Positions 1-4,868 of a stretch of DNA of 5,067 nucleotides are shown here, one piece after another. How positions within the stretch are numbered: position 1 is the first letter of the stretch; every line of letters begins with the position of its first letter. The notes beneath the pieces were generated by a model. That model was given only the letters and a program-made list of their open reading frames with translations. It had not been told where the DNA came from and ran no database searches. The stretch is from Methylococcaceae bacterium (GTDB lineage: Bacteria > Pseudomonadota > Gammaproteobacteria > Methylococcales > Methylomonadaceae): NCBI GenBank assembly GCA_013140465.1, contig JABFST010000375.1, positions 1-5,067 on the forward strand. The letters run 5' to 3'. The position numbers and the translations under genes were made by a program.

Positions 1-395
1 ACGTCGGGATTGGTGGCGCATTCTGGGGCAATCCAGAGCATGGCGATAATGCACAAATCATTGGCCTGATCGGCAGGAATCACGCCTTCTATCACGCTGT
101 CCAGCACGGCATCGGCGACTGCCGATTGCACCGGGCCGCCAAACAGGTTGACATAGGCGGCGGATTTTATCGTCACTTTAGGCACTATAATCGTGGCGGG
201 GCGCACTTGTTGGTTGGTGGCGCGGATCGCAAACATGCGCGTGTGGCCTTCGGTTTGTCCCATTAAGGTGGCAAAGGCTGTACCCGCAGGGCCTTTAACA
301 CTGCCTATCAAAATCTCTGGCATGGCATCAGTGCCTTGACCGTCGCTTGCAAATACGGTGGCTTCACCGGTTCTAAACCAAATAGTGTCGGACAT
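1..395 (-). CDS. Formaldehyde-activating enzyme (Fae) family protein, divergent; 3' end outside window
   Basis: The frame reads 131 residues from ATG at 395-393 to the window edge without a stop, so the C-terminus is missing. GGAG at 405-402 lies six bases before the ATG and decides this start. Family hallmarks of Fae are visible: GEA near residues 10-12, a KGPAGTAF segment (34-41), GHT (50-52), PKVTI (72-76), FGGPVQ-AVADAV (85-97), EGVIPAD (103-109) and WIAPECA (121-127). Canonical Fae condenses formaldehyde with tetrahydromethanopterin in the cytoplasm of methylotrophs. Here the segment that in canonical Fae reads AHIDLIIG is AMPEILIG (24-31), so the conserved histidine regarded as catalytic is a methionine. 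I therefore infer a paralogue (of the kind annotated as Fae2/Fae3 in methylotrophs), probably not the main detoxifying enzyme. It is divergent from the transferase operon and has its own promoter. Family membership is quite sure; activity is unknown. Confidence 0.85.
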   Translation of the reverse strand, partial: MSDTIWFRTGEATVFASDGQGTDAMPEILIGSVKGPAGTAFATLMGQTEGHTRMFAIRATNQQVRPATIIVPKVTIKSAAYVNLFGGPVQSAVADAVLDSVIEGVIPADQANDLCIIAMLWIAPECATNPD

Positions 396-427
396 AAATT
401 ACTCCTAAAGCGGTGTTGATTGAAAGC

Positions 428-456
428 GGGCATTCTATGCCCAATGCCAATTGGGC
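428..456. repeat. Two overlapping perfect inverted repeats over the Fae-like promoter (candidate operators)
   Basis: GGGCAT (428-433) and ATGCCC (437-442) are a perfect 6-bp inverted repeat with a 3-base gap. GCCCAAT (439-445) and ATTGGGC (450-456) are a perfect 7-bp repeat with a 4-base gap. The two share bases 439-442, so as RNA hairpins they would exclude each other. The first covers the predicted -10 box of the Fae-like gene and the second lies in the spacer between -10 and -35, which fits repressor binding. A third repeat, GCGGCAA (455-461) with TTGCCGC (475-481), adjoins them and covers the -35 box. The repeats are directly visible; the operator role is inferred. Confidence 0.5.
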
Positions 457-461
457 GGCAA
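432..461 (-). promoter_or_regulatory. Predicted sigma-70 promoter of the Fae-like gene
   Basis: On the minus strand TTGCCG (461-456) and TAGAAT (437-432) are separated by 18 bases, giving 4/6 and 5/6 matches to the -35 and -10 consensus. Transcription would begin near 425, giving an untranslated leader of about 30 bases that holds the GGAG ribosome binding site. The hexamers are imperfect and were found by eye, so this is a prediction. Confidence 0.45.
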
Positions 462-490
462 TATTTATGTGGCGTTGCCGCGTGCGCTTA

Positions 491-508
491 TGTGACAGTG
501 CTGTTACA
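491..508. repeat. Imperfect inverted repeat upstream of the transferase operon (candidate operator)
   Basis: TGTGACAG (491-498) and CTGTTACA (501-508) are 8-bp arms with a 2-base gap and a single mismatch. The right arm overlaps the weak -35 proposed for the transferase operon, so a bound dimeric regulator could repress or activate it. The arm spacing does not match the CRP consensus, so no named regulator is proposed. Confidence 0.4.
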
Positions 509-531
509 CTGCGCCCCGTTCATGCTTTATT
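503..531 (+). promoter_or_regulatory. Weak predicted promoter of the transferase operon
   Basis: GTTACA (503-508) and TTTATT (526-531) are spaced by 17 bases, each matching 4/6 of the sigma-70 hexamers. Transcription would begin near 538, about 49 bases before the preferred ATG at 587 and downstream of the alternative GTG at 413. The match is weak and the -35 lies inside the inverted repeat at 491-508, so expression may depend on a regulator. Confidence 0.25.
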
Positions 532-586
532 CAGCGACCAGACCCCATACTGTAGCGACGCGCAACCCCTTTCCATTTTTACGACT

Positions 587-2416
587 ATGCCCAAAAAATT
601 CTTGCCGATATTTTCCACTTCGCTGCTGTATGTGCTGTTCTACCTGATTAGCACGTTTAAGTTTGATGTGCAGATCAAGCTGTCGGCAATCATGTTTGAT
701 TTTCCTTTGCAGTTGCTGATCAGCTATATGCTGTTTGCCTTATCGAAACGGGCGTGGATATTTTTGGTGATCCAAACCCTCATCATAGGGATTTTGTATG
801 TGGGCAATGCCGTTAAGATTGCTTTTTTTGGCGGCCCGATTATGCCGGACGATGTGTTTGCCTTACGCTCGTTATTGCTGATTTTAGAGGGTTGGCGGTT
901 TTTTGCGGCGGCTGTACCTTGTGCGGCTATCGTCAGCTTGGTGCTGTTCAATTTTAGCTTACGCCACTGGAGCGCGTATCTTGCCAGCTTAGCCGCCATA
1001 CTGTTGGGTTTGACGATGGTATATAAGCCGATGATGGTGTTAGGGCCTTTAGATGAACGCTTAAGTTATTCGGTATGGGACCAACGCTCAAATTATTTGT
1101 TTCGCGGCGCCACTTTTTATAGCTTACAAGAAGGCGCACGCTATTTCGCCTTGTCGGACACGGCACCCGACACCGATGCCGTGCAGATGGCGGCCGACAA
1201 TTTGCTGGCCGCCCTACCCCCCAAACCTGCGGCAACGGCTCTTAAGCCTTTTACGCCGCGCAATATCCATATTGTGTTGTTGGAATCGTTTTGGGATCCT
1301 AGCGAATTAACCAAGGCGGGCTATAAACAGCAGCCGTTATCACCCGAATTTCGCCAGCTCTGGAAAAGCGCGGGCTATTCCCATGCTTTGGATCCCGTGT
1401 TTGGCGGCTATACCGCCAACTCGGAGTTTGAGGTGTTATGCGGTTTTCCGGTGACTAAAAACTCGGTCAAATTTGAACGCCAATTGCTTAACCAAGTGCC
1501 GTGCTTGCCGCATTTGTTGGCGGACAAGGGCTACCGCACTGTCATTTCGCATCCTAATGTCCCGGTGTTTTGGAATCGGGTCAATGCTTACCGCAATATA
1601 GGCTTTCAGACCTATTGGTCTGTTCAAGATTTTGTTTTGGATGACATGAACCGCGAGTTTTTGTCGGATGCGTCCTTATACCGCCAAGTATTGGAAAAAA
1701 TTGCCACGCCGTTGGCGGCAAAACAGCCGATCTTGGATTACATCGTGACCTATTTTGGGCATTGGAATTATCCCTTAAGTGCCAGCCGTCCTAATAAGAT
1801 CACTTCGCAGTCTAAGGTCGAAGAAGTCAGCTCTTATGCCAACACGGTTTACTACAAATCGCGGGAACTGATGGCGTTTTTGGAAGAGCTTAAAAAACGC
1901 GATCCAGACAGCATTATTGTCGCATTTGGCGACCATCTGCCGTTTTTGGGGGAAAACTTTGCGGGTTATGTGGATTCGGGAGTGCTGACACCTAACCGCA
2001 GCGATTTTACCCCGGCGATGTTCAAGTTTTACGTCAGCACGCCATTGATTATTCTCGATGGCAAAAACGGGGCCTTAAAAGTGGGCAGCTTGCCTTTGTA
2101 CCAAGTGCCTAAATTATTGTTAAACCTGTTAAATTATAATGAACCTAGCATCATGGATTATGTCACACCCCTGCCCGACCGACGCGTAAGGCCCTTGCCC
2201 GGCTTACATTTTGACTTGGCACAAAACGGTCAGCTCGAAGTGTGCAAAGAGCCGCCGTTCACGCCCAGTTGCCAGCAATCGGTACAATGGTTGCAGGACA
2301 TTACCGTGGTCAGCAATGATTTATTTATAGGCCGCCAATATTCGCGCCCTAAACATGAACCTATACCCGCATCCCAAGACAATCCTGCCGAGCCTATTGG
2401 AGCATTGAGTGAATAA
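587..2416 (+). CDS. LtaS/MdoB-type membrane transferase (sulfatase/alkaline phosphatase superfamily)
   Basis: A 609-residue inner-membrane protein starting at ATG 587. Hydrophobic segments near residues 7-25, 37-53, 56-75, 103-122 and 128-147 form an N-terminal membrane domain, followed by a linker and a large domain expected in the periplasm. That domain carries the family's catalytic pattern: LLESFWDP with a metal-binding Glu (E233), GGYTANSEFE with the likely nucleophile T276, YFGHWNYP (H392) and FGDHLPF with metal ligands D449/H450. Relatives move phosphoglycerol from phosphatidylglycerol onto lipoteichoic acid (LtaS) or periplasmic glucans (OpgB/MdoB). The acceptor here is not readable from sequence. 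The frame stays open upstream to a GTG at 413, but that extension is Cys/Arg-rich, lies over the inverted repeats and lacks a ribosome site. ATG 587 sits just before the first membrane segment, though it also lacks a clear Shine-Dalgarno. It overlaps the next gene by 8 bp. Confidence 0.85.
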   Translation: MPKKFLPIFSTSLLYVLFYLISTFKFDVQIKLSAIMFDFPLQLLISYMLFALSKRAWIFLVIQTLIIGILYVGNAVKIAFFGGPIMPDDVFALRSLLLILEGWRFFAAAVPCAAIVSLVLFNFSLRHWSAYLASLAAILLGLTMVYKPMMVLGPLDERLSYSVWDQRSNYLFRGATFYSLQEGARYFALSDTAPDTDAVQMAADNLLAALPPKPAATALKPFTPRNIHIVLLESFWDPSELTKAGYKQQPLSPEFRQLWKSAGYSHALDPVFGGYTANSEFEVLCGFPVTKNSVKFERQLLNQVPCLPHLLADKGYRTVISHPNVPVFWNRVNAYRNIGFQTYWSVQDFVLDDMNREFLSDASLYRQVLEKIATPLAAKQPILDYIVTYFGHWNYPLSASRPNKITSQSKVEEVSSYANTVYYKSRELMAFLEELKKRDPDSIIVAFGDHLPFLGENFAGYVDSGVLTPNRSDFTPAMFKFYVSTPLIILDGKNGALKVGSLPLYQVPKLLLNLLNYNEPSIMDYVTPLPDRRVRPLPGLHFDLAQNGQLEVCKEPPFTPSCQQSVQWLQDITVVSNDLFIGRQYSRPKHEPIPASQDNPAEPIGALSE

Positions 2417-3524
2417 ACCTGTACTTATCGCCATGATGGCCTTGTGGGCCGCTAGCGCGGGCACTACCCAAGCCGCGTCTTACACGCTGCCCGTGCAAGT
2501 GGATTACCGCCTGATTAAAAACGCGCTGCTGACCCAGCTTTATAAAGGCGAAGGCCATACCGCAGAAGTTTGGAAAGACAAAAAAGGCTGTAGCTATTTA
2601 ACGCTGGCAAATCCCCAAGTCAGTGGCGAACATGCGCAAATCAAACTGGTCAACCAGTTGCAAGCCCAGTTTGGCACTAAGTTTGGTGGGCAATGTGTCA
2701 CGCTGTTTAAATGGCAAGGGGTTTTACACACCTTACAACAGCCTACCGTCAACGCAGCGCAATCGGTGCTGAGTTTGCCGATTACCCAAATCACCGCCAT
2801 AGACGATAACGGGCGGGCGGTGGGCAATGACAAGCTGCAAGACTTGCTTAAACGTTTTGTAGAACCGCAGTTGTCGGACGTTAAAATCGACTTAAACGCC
2901 TCTAGGGCAGATATAGACAAAACCATCAGCGGGTTTTTGCCCAAAGAAAATGCCGCCGAAGTGACCGCGATCCTCAACACCTTAAAGTTTAGCAGTGCTA
3001 AGGCCAATGACACGGGCGTAGCCATTAACTTGGCGTTTGATGCCACCGAAAAAGTGCTAGCCAAAACAGCATCCGCGCCCTTAAGTGCCGCCGAACAAAA
3101 ACAATGGCAAGCCCGCTGGCAAGAATGGGAGCAATTGTTCAGCAAAGCCATACAGAAAGCGTCTAACGATACCCAATCGCCGGAATTGCGTGACACCTTG
3201 ACAGAAATTTTGCTGGAATCGCGGCGTGCCATGCAGGCCGGGCTTAAGGCCGACAACGCTAAAGGTGAAGACCCGGTGCGGGTATTTTTTATCCAAACGT
3301 GGGAAAGACTGGCCCCGCAGTTAAAAGTGTTAGCCCAACAATTGCCGGAACTGCAAGGCTTGCGGTATATGACGTTTATAGCCGCCACGGACGTGTTATA
3401 TGCCTTGGAAAGCCAAGGCACGCCCTTGGGCTTATCTATTTCATCGGAAGGTTTGCGCCGTTTGGCGAGGATGCTGATAGAGGGCAAGCAAGCCAAGCTT
3501 GCCAATAGCCCTAAACCGAAATAA
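2409..3524 (+). CDS. Exported protein of unknown function, coupled to the transferase
   Basis: A 371-residue product starting at GTG 2409, inside the end of the transferase gene. GGAG at 2399-2402 lies six bases upstream and supports this start and translational coupling. Residues 1-23 form a signal peptide (Lys3, hydrophobic core, TTQAAS cleavage region), so the mature protein should be periplasmic or outer-envelope; no lipobox Cys is present. Only two cysteines occur (C61, C96), possibly a disulfide. The N-terminal half (about 25-215) alternates beta-rich and amphipathic stretches; the C-terminal half (about 223-310) is helical and charged, with a Trp-rich stretch WQARWQEWEQLF (233-244). 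I do not recognise the family. The start of the mature part vaguely recalls lipid-binding tubular (TULIP-like) proteins, but this is a guess. The tight overlap suggests it works with the transferase, for example on its acceptor or product. Confidence 0.8.
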   Translation: MNKPVLIAMMALWAASAGTTQAASYTLPVQVDYRLIKNALLTQLYKGEGHTAEVWKDKKGCSYLTLANPQVSGEHAQIKLVNQLQAQFGTKFGGQCVTLFKWQGVLHTLQQPTVNAAQSVLSLPITQITAIDDNGRAVGNDKLQDLLKRFVEPQLSDVKIDLNASRADIDKTISGFLPKENAAEVTAILNTLKFSSAKANDTGVAINLAFDATEKVLAKTASAPLSAAEQKQWQARWQEWEQLFSKAIQKASNDTQSPELRDTLTEILLESRRAMQAGLKADNAKGEDPVRVFFIQTWERLAPQLKVLAQQLPELQGLRYMTFIAATDVLYALESQGTPLGLSISSEGLRRLARMLIEGKQAKLANSPKPK

Positions 3525-3538
3525 GTATTGAATGAGTG

Positions 3539-3561
3539 CGCCGGAATGCGTTTTTCCGGCG
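3539..3561. terminator. Hairpin between convergent genes, probable bidirectional terminator
   Basis: CGCCGGAA (3539-3546) pairs perfectly with TTCCGGCG (3554-3561) around a 7-base loop. It lies in the 46-bp gap between the stop of the exported-protein gene (3524) and the stop of the opposing PEP-CTERM gene (3571). The stem is GC-rich, but neither strand has a long T tract after it, so termination efficiency is uncertain. Confidence 0.6.
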
Positions 3562-3570
3562 TTGAAAGCG

Positions 3571-4374
3571 TTAAACTGAACGGCGAATGTAGCGCAAACC
3601 AGCAAATCCTAAGCCCAACAATAGCCAAGTGTGGGCTTCGGGAACAGGATTGCCGCTAAAATTTTCTTGCAAGCCCATAATCCCGTTAATCTCGTTGTCG
3701 CCATCAGCGTGCAATGCGCCTGGCCCGCCCCAAATCACCGAAGCATATCGGAAGGTTGAATTTGTACCTGTCCCTACAGCGTAGACAAAACCGTCCCAAA
3801 GCACAGATGTGTCGCTATATATGCCCTCTAACCACACACGTTCGGTAACGGCTTGCGTCCAATTGACTTTGTCGTTGGATAAATACACGGTGGACTCTAT
3901 GGATTCTTGTGGCAGCGGGCCGTGGTCAATCGTGTTGAAAACAGCTGCTTTTGATGCCTGAAAACCAAGATCCCAAATGGTGGCGCCAATCGTATTATTG
4001 GTTTGTATCCAATGTTGGTCTATCGCATTGGCTGCAACAGCCGGATTATTGGATGAAACCACATAGTTATAAGATGCGTCATTGGCACTGGCGTTATTAG
4101 GTAGGTCTAAAGAAGTGCCTGAAGCCCCTAGTGTTGGCAAACCGCCATTGTATTGTATCAACGAACCCGCCACATAGCCTGTGGGATCAAAGTTACCGTC
4201 ATCCAACAAGTTATTGGCAATAATTTGGGCGTTGGTTTGTGCGAACAGGCCCGCAAAAGTGTTGATTGTTGCGCCTTGCCATGTGCGCGGATCGCTAGGG
4301 TTGGTCAACAAGGTGGCGGATGCCACTGGGCTTAACAATAAAGCGGCTAGTACTGAATAAGTTATTTTTTTCAT
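3571..4374 (-). CDS. PEP-CTERM (PEA variant) sorted extracellular protein with a discoidin-like domain
   Basis: A 267-residue protein starting at ATG 4374-4372, with GGGAGAG (4385-4379) four bases upstream. Residues 1-20 are a Sec signal peptide (KK, hydrophobic core, ASA cleavage). The C-terminus has the exosortase-sorting arrangement: VPEA (244-247), a hydrophobic helix (about 250-260) and a basic RYIRRSV tail. The usual third residue, Pro, is Ala here. Exosortase (EpsH/XrtA-type) proteins process such tails, and the targets are usually surface or exopolysaccharide-linked. The central part has features of a galactose-binding-like/F5/8-type C beta-sandwich: IWDLGF (133-138), STVYLSND (161-168), FRYASV (208-213) and GDNEINGI (225-232). 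A carbohydrate-binding or matrix role is inferred. It stands alone on the minus strand behind a predicted sigma-54 promoter. The sorting class is fairly sure; the ligand is unknown. Confidence 0.87.
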   Translation of the reverse strand: MKKITYSVLAALLLSPVASATLLTNPSDPRTWQGATINTFAGLFAQTNAQIIANNLLDDGNFDPTGYVAGSLIQYNGGLPTLGASGTSLDLPNNASANDASYNYVVSSNNPAVAANAIDQHWIQTNNTIGATIWDLGFQASKAAVFNTIDHGPLPQESIESTVYLSNDKVNWTQAVTERVWLEGIYSDTSVLWDGFVYAVGTGTNSTFRYASVIWGGPGALHADGDNEINGIMGLQENFSGNPVPEAHTWLLLGLGFAGLRYIRRSV

Positions 4375-4414
4375 GTGTCTCTCCCGAGATTATTTTAGTG
4401 GTACGCCGCATGAA

Positions 4415-4432
4415 TAGCACTTTATAAGCCAA
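4415..4432 (-). promoter_or_regulatory. Predicted sigma-54 (-24/-12) promoter of the PEP-CTERM gene
   Basis: On the minus strand the element reads TTGGCTTATAAAGTGCTA. TGGC forms the -24 box with GG at 4430-4429, and TGCT forms the -12 box with GC at 4418-4417. Exactly 10 bases separate GG and GC, as sigma-54 RNA polymerase requires. Transcription would begin near 4405, giving a leader of about 30 bases with a good ribosome binding site. The middle of the element departs from consensus (no CACG after TGG). Sigma-54 control with the PrsK/PrsR pair has been described for PEP-CTERM genes, which supports the call. Confidence 0.6.
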
Positions 4433-4449
4433 ATAAATTTTTAATTAAT

Positions 4450-4462
4450 TATCATAAGGTTA
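4450..4462 (+). promoter_or_regulatory. Candidate IHF binding site
   Basis: TATCATAAGGTTA matches the IHF consensus WATCAA-N4-TTR at eight of nine defined positions. It lies in an AT-rich tract about 45-57 bp upstream of the predicted start of the PEP-CTERM transcript, between the -24/-12 promoter and the inverted repeat. That is where IHF normally bends DNA to bring an enhancer-bound activator to sigma-54 polymerase. AT-rich DNA gives chance matches, so position is the main support. Confidence 0.35.
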
Positions 4463-4484
4463 TATTTTATATTTAACGTAAATA

Positions 4485-4505
4485 AAATTTCTTGTAAAGA
4501 AATTT
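4485..4505. repeat. Perfect 9-bp inverted repeat, candidate enhancer (UAS) for the PEP-CTERM promoter
   Basis: AAATTTCTT (4485-4493) and AAGAAATTT (4497-4505) are perfect arms around a 3-base gap. The site lies about 80-100 bp upstream of the predicted transcription start, the usual distance for an enhancer-binding activator dimer. A PrsR-type response regulator is the obvious candidate by context, but no regulator is encoded in the window. The arms are AT-rich, so DNA-bending or cruciform roles are possible alternatives. Confidence 0.5.
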
Positions 4506-4509
4506 GACG
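4493..4509 (+). promoter_or_regulatory. Copy 1 of the motif TGTAAA-N6-TGAC-R
   Basis: TGTAAAGAAATTTGACG overlaps the right half of the inverted repeat at 4485-4505. It matches a second site at 4692-4708 at 12 of 17 positions, with both conserved blocks at the same spacing and in the same orientation. The outer blocks have partial dyad symmetry (TGTnA and TnAC-R), as expected for a dimeric regulator. Confidence 0.4.
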
Positions 4510-4770
4510 TATTTTGAAAAATCTACTATGGGACATAAAACTATAGCTTATGGCCTCACTTGCAATAGTAGTGTTTAGGCAACTCCACTACCGCGTACTG
4601 TTAACCTACTTTCTTGGTTCTATTGCCCTCAGCCCCATTAGAGGCTAGGTTGACCCAGCATTTTGGCGGTTTACCGATCGCTCCTAGTTGCTGTAAAAAA
4701 TCCTGACACTTTGATACGCCCTATAAAATCTAAAGCCCCCTGCTCTAAAAACAGGCAGTTGCATAAGACC
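4510..4770. other. Non-coding intergenic stretch with several short inverted repeats
   Basis: No convincing gene is visible on either strand; stops are frequent and the longest ATG frame I traced is 32 codons without a ribosome site. Short inverted repeats cluster here: GTAGTG/CACTAC (4568-4573 with 4586-4591), CCT-c-AGCC with GGCT-AGG (4627-4649, one bulge), and CGGT-TT-ACCG (within 4675-4686). A longer-range pair GCAACT/AGTTGC (4579-4584 with 4686-4691) could enclose the inner ones. This might be a structured RNA or a decayed element. None of the hairpins is followed by a T tract, and no known riboswitch core is recognised. Confidence 0.3.
4692..4708 (+). promoter_or_regulatory. Copy 2 of the motif TGTAAA-N6-TGAC-R
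   Basis: TGTAAAAAATCCTGACA is 199 bp from copy 1. TGTnA and TnACA are symmetric around a 7-base centre. It lies about 290 bp upstream of the predicted PEP-CTERM start and about 110 bp upstream of the tonB -10, so it could serve either gene as a distal activator site. Only the similarity and spacing are seen; the role is inferred. Confidence 0.35.
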
Positions 4771-4796
4771 TTAGCCAACTATGTAGTTAAGCCAAC
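4771..4796 (+). repeat. Direct repeat and small palindrome upstream of tonB
   Basis: TTAGCCAAC (4771-4779) and TTAAGCCAAC (4787-4796) share AGCCAAC with a 17-bp offset. Between and partly overlapping them is the palindrome AACTA-TG-TAGTT (4777-4788). The block ends right where the -35 box of the tonB promoter should be, a usual place for an activator on a promoter with a poor -35. The role is inferred. Confidence 0.35.
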
Positions 4797-4819
4797 AAGT
4801 TATTTTTGTTGCAATTCGT

Positions 4820-4825
4820 TATAAT
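4820..4825 (+). promoter_or_regulatory. Consensus -10 box of the tonB promoter
   Basis: TATAAT matches the sigma-70 -10 consensus exactly. No good -35 hexamer lies 16-18 bases upstream (4796-4803 reads CAAGTTAT), although the tract before the -10 is T-rich. Transcription would begin near 4832, giving a leader of about 37 bases. The poor -35 suggests help from an activator. Confidence 0.5.
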
Positions 4826-4868
4826 CTACCGCTTTAAACCCACGCCCGCTTAAGCACTTATTGTTTTC

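Noticed and set aside
413..586. N-terminal extension of the transferase from GTG 413
   Set aside because: No ribosome binding site, atypical composition, and overlap with promoter-like inverted repeats; ATG 587 places the first membrane helix at the N-terminus.
724..1627. Minus-strand open frames of 63-93 codons inside the transferase gene
   Set aside because: They are shadows of a strongly supported coding frame, with basic, low-complexity translations and no domain.
587..2416. Direct assignment as mdoB/opgB or ltaS
   Set aside because: The catalytic pattern is shared across the superfamily, and the 609-residue length and neighbours do not identify the acceptor; a gene symbol would overstate the evidence.
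2594..3628. A 344-codon open frame on the minus strand
   Set aside because: It lies antisense to the exported-protein gene, which has a signal peptide, a ribosome site and operon context. The antisense translation is rich in Cys and Ser with no recognisable domain, and it would run through the terminator hairpin.
4550..4648. A 32-codon frame in the large intergenic region, with a hydrophobic stretch
   Set aside because: No Shine-Dalgarno upstream and no recognisable protein; its length is expected by chance in an open intergenic region.
4560..4720. Known riboswitch (c-di-GMP GEMM, TPP, cobalamin)
   Set aside because: Neither strand shows the conserved core sequences of these classes.
4740..4759. 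CTGC/GCAG (and CCTG/CAGG) hairpin as a terminator or attenuator before tonB
   Set aside because: The stem is only four base pairs and no T tract follows.
4805..4835. Fur box at the tonB promoter
   Set aside because: The sequence around the -10 was compared with the GATAATGATAATCATTATC pattern and does not match well enough to claim.
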